Source: Lutjanus erythropterus (taxonomy: Eukaryota; Chordata; Actinopteri; Lutjaniformes; Lutjanidae). Taken from it: a DNA stretch of 64,000 bases. Under the pieces are notes generated by a model that was given only the letters and a program-made list of their open reading frames with translations, was not told the DNA's origin and did no database searches. A program made the position numbers and the translations under genes. Location: the NCBI GenBank assembly GCA_020091685.1, contig CM034603.1:34968186-35032185 (forward strand), given 5' to 3'. Of this stretch, positions 56,621-64,000 are shown one piece after another (position 1 is the stretch's first letter; each line of letters opens with the position of its first letter).

Positions 56621-57480
56621 TTCAGTGGCGAGAAGAAAAACTGCCCGAGAACAACAACATGAGAGTTTCTGAAGGGCAGTATGAAGACTACGCTGTTCCT
56701 ATCGTTTGTCAAGATTCATTTTTATTCCTTCAGCTGTTTCGCATCAGAGAGTATGTGTTTTTGTGTACTCAGTCAGTGTTTGGTGTGACTTCTAAGAAAG
56801 GGCAGCATTTCAACTCTGGAGAGAGATGAGGAGGGGGAGAAAAAAAAAGGGTAATAAGAAAAACTGCCAGCAGCACAAAATGGCTGTCGTAATCCGGTTA
56901 TCCCCTGGGCTCTAAAGATACTGGTCCTCTCCTTAGGAGTCTATCTTTTCTTCTTATGTCAAAACTGTCCTCCATGCACTCAGGTGGATTAAGGAGTCAC
57001 ACTGTAGAAAGAAATTGACAGGTACAGAAAGACCTGGGGGTGAAAAGGAAATGAAAGACGACACAGAGAGGCGAGCCGGGGCGCTCGGCCTGGCCGGGGA
57101 GTGTGCCAACGTCTGACAAGAAAAGAATCTAGTTGACTGGAAGAAAAAAAAATTGCTGATGTTCCCCACTAATTTACTGTATTGATTAACTGAATAATTA
57201 TTGGCAGAGCTGATTAAGTATTTTATATTTTGTGTAATGGCTTTTCATTCTCTGGATGGCTGAAGTGTTTGACAGCTGCTTTGTTCAGTGATGCTGCTGA
57301 TACTGGCAGCTCCTCAATATTAAAACTCGCTTATGGATTATATACATTTCATTTTCAAGTGTTGACAAAGACCTGAACAACAGGCTCTACTTCCCACTGG
57401 CTGCTGCAGTCATTTTTGACACTGTGCAGCTGACCTCCAGCTGAACTGATTAGCTTTGATAATGGCTTAATAAACCCAGG

Positions 57481-57641
57481 GTAAACACAGGTGCTACTAA
57501 TTAAGGACCCGTTCCATTTAGTGTAGCAGAGCCTCTGTTTGACCTGAATGGAACAAAACATAAATTAGTATCATTGGTAACACCTGTGTTTACACTATTA
57601 TTTTAACTATTTCATGTCAAGATGGCTGCTGTGAAAAAGGT
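57481..57641. mobile_element. MITE family R1, copy 5
   Basis: gtaaacacaggtgctactaa, gacccgttccatttagtgta, gacctgaatggaac, ttagtatcattggtaacacc and right end atttcatgtcaagatggctg then ctgtgaaaaagg, matching R1. Confidence 0.7.
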
Positions 57642-57848
57642 CTTGTGTCATTTTTTAGGCACAAATGCCAAACATTACCTGGTTACAGTTGTAAGGATTT
57701 GCTGCTTTTGCTTTTGTATGATGTGATCATGAACTGGACACCTTTGGGATTCGAACGTGTTAAACAACACAATAACATACAGATGTCCCCTTGAGCTTTA
57801 GGAAAATTGTGATTTTTCCATGTTCTGACATTTTATAGACCAAACAAC
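57642..57848. repeat. R4-type repeat fragment
   Basis: caaatgccaaacattacctg, aggatttgctgcttttgctt and gagctttaggaaaattgtga fit the R4 interior; its end touches R3. Confidence 0.45.
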
Positions 57849-58194
57849 TAAGGACCGGCGTGTAGGATTAAGGGGCATCTAGCTGTGAGCTTTGTAAACA
57901 CCCCTTGTCTCACCCTCCCCTTCCAGGCGTGAGGGAAAATCTACGGTGATCATCAAACTTAAGCAAAACACGTAAGGCCAGATCAAAGACCAGTGTTTGG
58001 TTTGTTCGTCCTGGGCTGAGGTAGAAACATGGCTGTGCAACATGGTGCACTGTAGATATGTCTCATTCTAAAACACAACAATTCTTATTTTCAGGTGATT
58101 ATACACGAATGAAAACATATTTGTGAATATAATATTCTATTCCAGCCATATTCTGCCCAAAAAATCCCTGTAAATCTTACGTATTGGACCTTTA
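57849..58194 (+). mobile_element. MITE family R3, best copy
   Basis: About 346 bp. Left taaggaccggcgtgtaggat; right end complement taaaggtccaatacgtaaga: imperfect inverted termini. Internal ctagctgtgagctttgtaaa and ccagccatattctgcccaaa are typical of a common fish repeat. No coding frame. Confidence 0.7.
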
Positions 58195-59262
58195 AAACTC
58201 AGAGAAGATTTCATACTGGATTGATTGTCTTCTATTGTTGAAAAAAAGACCTGAATAACTTCACATTGAGCTGCTGCGGGACATTTCATTTTTCACACTG
58301 CCCAGAGGCCTCCAGCAGAACTGATTAGTTTTGATAATCACCTAACTGTAATCTCTGGCACAAATGCCAAACTTTACTTTGCTACCTGCTTAATTGTAAG
58401 GACTTGCTGCTTTTCTTTGTTTTGTGTGATTTGAACTAAACAAATAAACAAACAAACATCATGAAGATTGTAGCATTGAGCTGCTTTTTTTGTCTTAAGA
58501 AACACTACAGCATTTACATTTCTTAACCAAATTTCAGCAACGCATGCTATCTTAAAGAGTCCATGATCTACATGGAACAGGAAAAAAAAGTTTTTTGTCT
58601 AACTGAAACGTAGATCAGGAATATTTGAAAATGATCGGTTGAGAAATCTAATCGTCGTAGTGCTTTTAATCCAGAAAAAATGCAGCTCCCCTCTCTACAT
58701 GGATTTGTTCACAGGCCTGTACTGACAGGACGTTGGCACACGATCCAAAGGCCGATGTGGCATCTACATAAAATACTTCTGTGCAGTAAACTTTAGATTG
58801 CACTGTTTTCTCTGCTCCTCGCCTCCTTTGGCGTTCTCTCTGCTTGGATTTGTTTGCTTGTTTGGACTGATGTCAAGAGACATGACTTCTTGGCTCTTTA
58901 GTAAAAACTTGTCTCTGCAATTTTTTTTAACTTTACACCGTGTCTTCTGTGTGTCTCTCTCTCTCTGCACCTGTGTCTCTGATTGCTCCAGAAAACAAAG
59001 ATGGGCTTTAGGAAATTGTGATTTCTCCATTTTCTCACATTTTATAGGACAAAAAACTAATTGATTATTGAAAAATAATCAGCTGTTAGTGGCAGTCCTA
59101 TATCACTGCCAATGTTTCTCTCAAATGCCTTACTTGAATTTTAAAAAGGTAGACAAGAAGAAAAAATAAAATAAATGTATTCATCAGAAAGTCTTAAATG
59201 TTGTTATTACACATATTTTTCATGGCTGATTGTATTATCTGCAATTTTTATTGTAATGGATT

Positions 59263-59571
59263 AGAGCTGCCACAATTAGTCAATTAATCAGTTTGTCGAT
59301 TGAAAAGAAAATTATTTGCTAACTACATAATAATCGATTAATTGTTTCAGTCATTTTTCAAACAAAAATGTCAAACACTTCATTGTTCCAGCTTCTTAAA
59401 TATGACTATTTGCTGCTTTTCCTAGTTATTAATGACAGTAAAAGTCTTTGAGTTTTGAACTGTTGTTTGGACAAAAACAGTCATTTAAAGTCACACTGAG
59501 CTCTGGGAAATTGTCATGAGCATTTTTCACAATTTTATAATGAAAATAGTTGTTAGTTGCAGCCCTATAAC
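59263..59571. repeat. R4 repeat copy
   Basis: agagctgccacaattagtca to aatagttgttagttgcagcc then cta, with internal ttgttccagcttcttaaata and cgattaattgtttcagtcat. Partial relatives at 58,990-59,105 and 61,374-61,540. Confidence 0.7.
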
Positions 59572-60429
59572 GGAGCAATTGTTTGTGGGAAAAGCTCTTA
59601 AAAACAGCAACACTATGCTAAAATAACTGTCTCGCTATTAGTGCCAGACTACATGGTTCTTTCTTAAGACTTCCAAATAAATAGGAAAATTACAGACCTG
59701 CAAAATAAAGTCTCACAGGTTTATTTCCCCACAAGTCTAAATGTCCTTCACAAACTATAAAAACTGGTAAAACTGCCGTATTTTCACCCAAAATTCAGAA
59801 AACATGACCCTGCATAAAACAAAATTAATAAAATACTCCACTGGTCAGTGACTTGAGGCTCTAATCCAAACTTCCATCCTTTTTAGTTGCAAAATCACTC
59901 CAAACTTGTGCTCAAAACAGACAGAATCTTCCTTACTTGTCCTCCTTTGACTTTAAAAAGTCAGATGAGGAAAAAATGTCTGAAATAAATTCATGTTGTA
60001 TTCATCAGACGTCCCTTGATGATGTCTATTCCAACTATAACCAGAGCGTTACTCTTCTTCTAATACCCACAGTCAAACAGAGAGCAGAGGAGCAGGTACA
60101 ATTAATGAATTATTGACACACAAATTTAAGTTTACAGACTCTCCAAACTGACAGATACGATCTTGAGACAAACTTGACGAGACGAGGGCCGATACAAGGT
60201 CTCTATGTGGGCATGTGGTCCCCTGCTCGGGTCTAAATCCTGTTTGGCTTTGCTGCACATCACCGTAAACCTGATTTTAGGATATTCTCAGCGTGAATAC
60301 ACACTTTTTATTCCTATTCTACTCTGGTGAATGGGTTTCCATCTGATTATGTGGAAAGTTCAGACGCACTCGTACTTCAAAATTTTGTCATTTCAGCTCC
60401 AAATAAATAGACCGAAATCCAAAAACTGC

Positions 60430-61010
60430 ATTCAAGTCCAACAAGAGTTTCTGACACTTCTGAGCAGTCCATTAGGAAACATTTCAGGGGGAAAATCCCC
60501 CAGATTTCCAGTGCTCTGGGGGGGGATTTCACTAAATCTTGTGCTTATTCTCATGATACTTAGGAAAAGTAAAGCGGTTTTAATAGCCTCCCCCCTTGAC
60601 ACATTGATGGTGGAATATGCTTTGGCTCTGTGGCAGATAGCTTCAATCCCCAGAGGTTGAGCGCGAGGCTGCCAGTACACTTTCATAAGGCCCCATCTAA
60701 ACTAAATTAATACACTTGCTCCAACATCTGAGGATAAACCTGAGGGCCACATTACTGTCTGTGGCAGCCCCTATCAGCCGGCTCGTAATACAACCGAGTC
60801 AGCAGTCAATGAGATACATTTGCAACCAGGCATTTGTCAGCGACTCAGTGCCACAGAGGCAGGAGATTTAAAATGTCCTGCAGTAAATTAAGTGCCGCTC
60901 GGAAAGTGAAAGGTGCCGGCTAAGCAGGCGGCTGCTTACTTTAAATGACAGACTGGTTAAGAGGGTGATGATGGCGTGGTGATGGAGGATGGAGGAAACT
61001 GAACCGGGGG
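60430..61010. promoter_or_regulatory. candidate conserved noncoding element in sox14 5' flank
   Basis: Repeat-free, GC-balanced 580 bp with ccccagatttccagtgctct, ccttgacacattgatgg, ctaaactaaattaatacact and ctatcagccggctcgtaata. Bounded by AT-rich repeat DNA. No ORF homology. Role is inference. Confidence 0.35.
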
Positions 61011-61129
61011 CGAGAAGTTTTTTTTTTTTTTCTTGATCGTGGCTCCAATGCATTTTACACACAGGAAAATATTTCATCTCTGAACTCATGACTCTGACGT
61101 TTGAATTGATCGATATACTCGATCACGTT

Positions 61130-62740
61130 TCTCACAGCTGTGTTTTTCTACACTGCATTATGACTGACTATTAAACTGTAAACAAGGGTGGAAGTAACAA
61201 ATTACAAATACTCAAATTAAAGTAATTAAGTAGTTTTTTTGGGGGGGTTCTTGTACTTTTAAGAGTAGATTTTCAAGTGTGTTCTTTTTCTCATACTTCA
61301 GTTTGCATTACACTATGTAATCTGCTAAGTTATTTTTAAAATCATAATTGAGTATTTTAATAAATATCCAAACTAGAGCTGCAATAATTGTTATTTATCA
61401 ATTATTAATCACTATCTATTTTGACAATCAGTTAATTTTTTAAAGTCATTTTCTGATCAAAGAAAAGCCCAAATTCTCTGATTTTAGCTTCTTAATTGTG
61501 AATGTTTTCTTACATTTTATGAACCAAAGAACTAATTAATAAGCCTGTATTAGGATATAATAGATTATTACTGATCTACAGTGCATTTTGACAAATGTTT
61601 CATTATCCATTAATAAAATACTTAGTGCTAACTCTGAGGTGGTACATAAAAATGTTTATCTACAGACATTTTCTTTCCTTCGCTTCTTCATTTCTTTCTC
61701 TTCTTGTTCTTAAAGAACCACAGGATTGAATTTTTAGGATATTTACTAAAATTAATGTTCGTACTTTCCAAAGCATTTTGTCAAATTTACATTTTAGAGC
61801 GTTTTCCTCATAATTCAGGCTTTGCTTGAATGTGTGTTATATTATTGTTGTTAGAACAGCAGTGGAGACTTTTAAAATAAACTGCATAAGCTCAGAATGA
61901 TAATGTAATTATGACAAAAATATAAAAAAGCAGAATATGCTGTCTATTTACATTCTGATTTATAACATAGCTTATGAGATGCCATTGAGGGTATAAATAA
62001 CACTAGACGTGAAAAGACGTGTGAAAACACTGGTATGGTCCTTTACCTTCATCTATAGCTTCCTCTTTGAGGAATGGGATTACAGCAACCATTTAAAAAA
62101 CTGTGAATTATCAGCAACTTCCATTCTCATTCATAGCAGAACAGAAACCTTTTGCCATATTAACAGGGCGGGTACAGGAAAGAGGCACTTACATATATAA
62201 AAACTCACACACTTCATGGTACGAGTCTGCTCCACAAATGACAGAGCATGGCGCCACTAAGAGGCTTATGGAAATAATGGAAATAGTGTAGCTCCTGGGG
62301 CGGTGATATGCTTGCTGTAACAGAAAGGGAAAGAGACTGGTATTTACCGAGATATCTCCTGGACTCGTGTTGAAGCGGAGCAGTGGCTGTCCTGAGCCAG
62401 ACTGGAGGGAGGGGAGCAGAGATGCTGTCACAACAGCAGCAAGCTCAGATAAGCCCCAACTGGGTGAAGACAGAAAGGCATTAAGTGAGCATATTTTTTT
62501 AAAAGTAGCCTGATGCTCCTCCTGCGCCACTGAAGAGAGATTTTGCACAGAATGAGTGTAGGTAGGATTTTTAAACCCAGTACAAACGGCTGGGTTCATT
62601 TGTAATCATGTTTTTTTAGCTCTTGGAAATCAGACAAGTTTCCCTGTGCACAAGTGATGAGACACGGGAACTGAAAGAGGCCTCAGACCCACAGAAAGTC
62701 CGTGGATGCACCACTTTCCTTTTCCATCCTGCGTCTAAAC
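61130..62740. other. AT-rich intergenic stretch, no gene seen
   Basis: Contains an R4 fragment (61,374-61,540) and otherwise unrecognised sequence. The longest minus-strand frame here (about 62.2-62.6 kb) has no domain I recognise. Confidence 0.55.
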
Positions 62741-63503
62741 TAATATCATCTTGTGTTCAGGTAAACTTGGCTGTATATATATATAATCTAATCCAGGGGT
62801 TCCCAAACTTTTTCATGTCAAGGAGCAAACAGTAGATGTGCACATTAGACCACAGACCACCAATCGAAGAGGATTTGTTTGCAGGAATCCCCTCTGTGTA
62901 TTTTTTTTTATTCCTAGGTTTAAAGATATTACAGTCTTTATAGTCAATCAATGATCAAACTTCAATCATTATACATTACAGTCAATCAAAATGGCCAACC
63001 CTATTTCTTCCCTTGTTCCAACTTCCAAACAATGTCATGTAAGTTAAAATATATAAATATTCTGCTCCTCCTTTTGCTAGTGACCCCATACAATGCAATT
63101 CAATGACCCCTGTTGGTCCCCAGACCCCAGTTTGAAAACCACTCATCTAAACTTAGTTGACACATTATTTCTGATGTATGCAAAAGTTAGCATACATATT
63201 GCAGCTCAAATTTGAATATATGAGGCTACATGCTCTGTTTAATGTGGATGAAAAGGCACCTTGTGCAGAAAAAATCACATACTGGTAACATACAAATATA
63301 TAATTATAGATTTATAAAGAAAAACCTTTAAGTGTAGTACTACCAAAGTCCACAAGAGATCAGCATAACAATAATAGAATAATAGCCTTTACCCAGTTGA
63401 ACACGTCAGCAAGTCTTTTTTTTTTGCAACAAAACAAGAATAAAAACACATATAAGTGTGAGAGACATAATGGCTCAGTGTTAACAGGAGAAACGTTTTG
63501 AAT

Positions 63504-63508
63504 AAAAA
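63504..63508 (-). terminator. Pol III terminator of tRNA-Pro
   Basis: Five T on the minus strand, starting 4 nt after the tRNA 3' end. Confidence 0.85.
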
Positions 63509-63512
63509 GAGT

Positions 63513-63584
63513 GGGCTCGTCCGGGATTTGAACCCGGGACCTCTCGCACCCAAAGCGAGAATCATACCCCTAGACCAACGAGCC
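63513..63584 (-). tRNA. tRNA-Pro (anticodon TGG)
   Basis: 72 nt on the minus strand. Acceptor stem GGCTCGT pairs fully with ACGAGCC, followed by discriminator C. D arm with A-box TGGTCTAGGGGTA, anticodon stem CTCGC/GCGAG with loop TTTGGGT (anticodon TGG at 63,552-63,550), T arm with B-box GGTTCAAATCC. No intron. All stems are intact, so it is probably functional. It appears identical to the vertebrate consensus for this tRNA. Confidence 0.97.
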
Positions 63585-63699
63585 GCTTGCGAATATGGAA
63601 CGCGGCAGACTTTATAAAATCAACTATGCGAATCATTCTAGTCATGCCTTTTGACTTTTTTAAACTCTTCGACATTTCATTAAAACGACACAGAAAGTC

Positions 63700-63860
63700 A
63701 AAAAATGGTCCAACAGTAACAGGACCGACAGTTTTAGCCGATTAGCAAGCTAAGCTAGCTCGTAACCAGTGAGCTCTTGCTGTCAGAGCTAGCGTTAGCT
63801 AGCTAGCTAACGTTTGTTTTCACACGGACCCACACTTATTTGCGACGTTTAGGTACTAGA
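63700..63860. promoter_or_regulatory. gctagc-rich stretch, possible promoter of a gene beyond the window
   Basis: CpG-containing block with many gctagc/gctaac words and a 20-bp perfect palindrome at 63,793-63,812. Such words are common near fish transcription starts, but no downstream exon is visible. Confidence 0.3.
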
Positions 63861-64000
63861 CCTTCATCATATTTTGCCTGATTAAATCTAACCAAACATA
63901 AAATGGGGGATGTGTACAGGGACAATGGAAGTCAGTCACAGATCAGTCTATATAATGAACATATATATATATAATGAACATCATACTAAACACTGTGTAT

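Overview
This is a vertebrate, almost certainly teleost (ray-finned fish) nuclear genome segment. The coding genes are split by GT-AG introns (some only about 90-220 bp). Most of the DNA is intronic or intergenic, with dinucleotide and tetranucleotide microsatellites, degraded Tc1-like and hAT-like DNA transposons and many MITE-type inverted-repeat elements of the kind common in fish. No bacterial-style operons, CRISPR arrays or phage genes are present.

Layout: positions 1-33,886 hold most of hs2st1 (heparan sulfate 2-O-sulfotransferase 1) on the minus strand. Six exons are in the window; the last coding exon lies beyond position 1, and intron 1 is 27.5 kb. Positions 33,887-34,731 are a head-to-head intergenic promoter. 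From 34,732 to 42,698 on the plus strand is the complete 5-exon selenof (15-kDa selenoprotein) gene, with its in-frame selenocysteine TGA in exon 3 and a convincing SECIS hairpin in the 3' UTR at about 43,604-43,668. Tail-to-tail with it, 45,491-49,531 minus, is a complete 5-exon claudin that best fits claudin-18. Upstream of that, 53,387-54,139 minus, is an intronless SoxB2 gene best matching sox14. The rest (54,140-64,000) is a gene-poor flank with repeats, several GC-balanced stretches that look like regulatory DNA, and a tRNA-Pro(TGG) gene at 63,513-63,584 minus.

How it fits together: hs2st1 and selenof are also adjacent and head-to-head in human (1p22), and SOX14 and CLDN18 are neighbours in the same orientation in human (3q22). 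The window therefore joins two conserved gene pairs that are on different human chromosomes, with the junction in the 1.4 kb between the selenof and cldn18 3' ends. Hs2st acts in Golgi heparan sulfate maturation, Selenof in ER glycoprotein quality control, Cldn18 at tight junctions, and Sox14 as a developmental transcriptional repressor; they do not form a pathway.

I found no clearly novel multi-gene system. The best non-gene observations are: a MITE inserted between the selenof stop codon and its SECIS; a diverged tandem duplication in hs2st1 intron 1 in which a 27-nt block is inverted between the two copies; long fold-back elements at 11.4-11.8 kb and 51.5-52.8 kb; a hAT-like element carrying its own minisatellite; and two Tc1 copies that share an inactivating stop. 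Claims of conservation for noncoding stretches are inference, since no alignment could be run.
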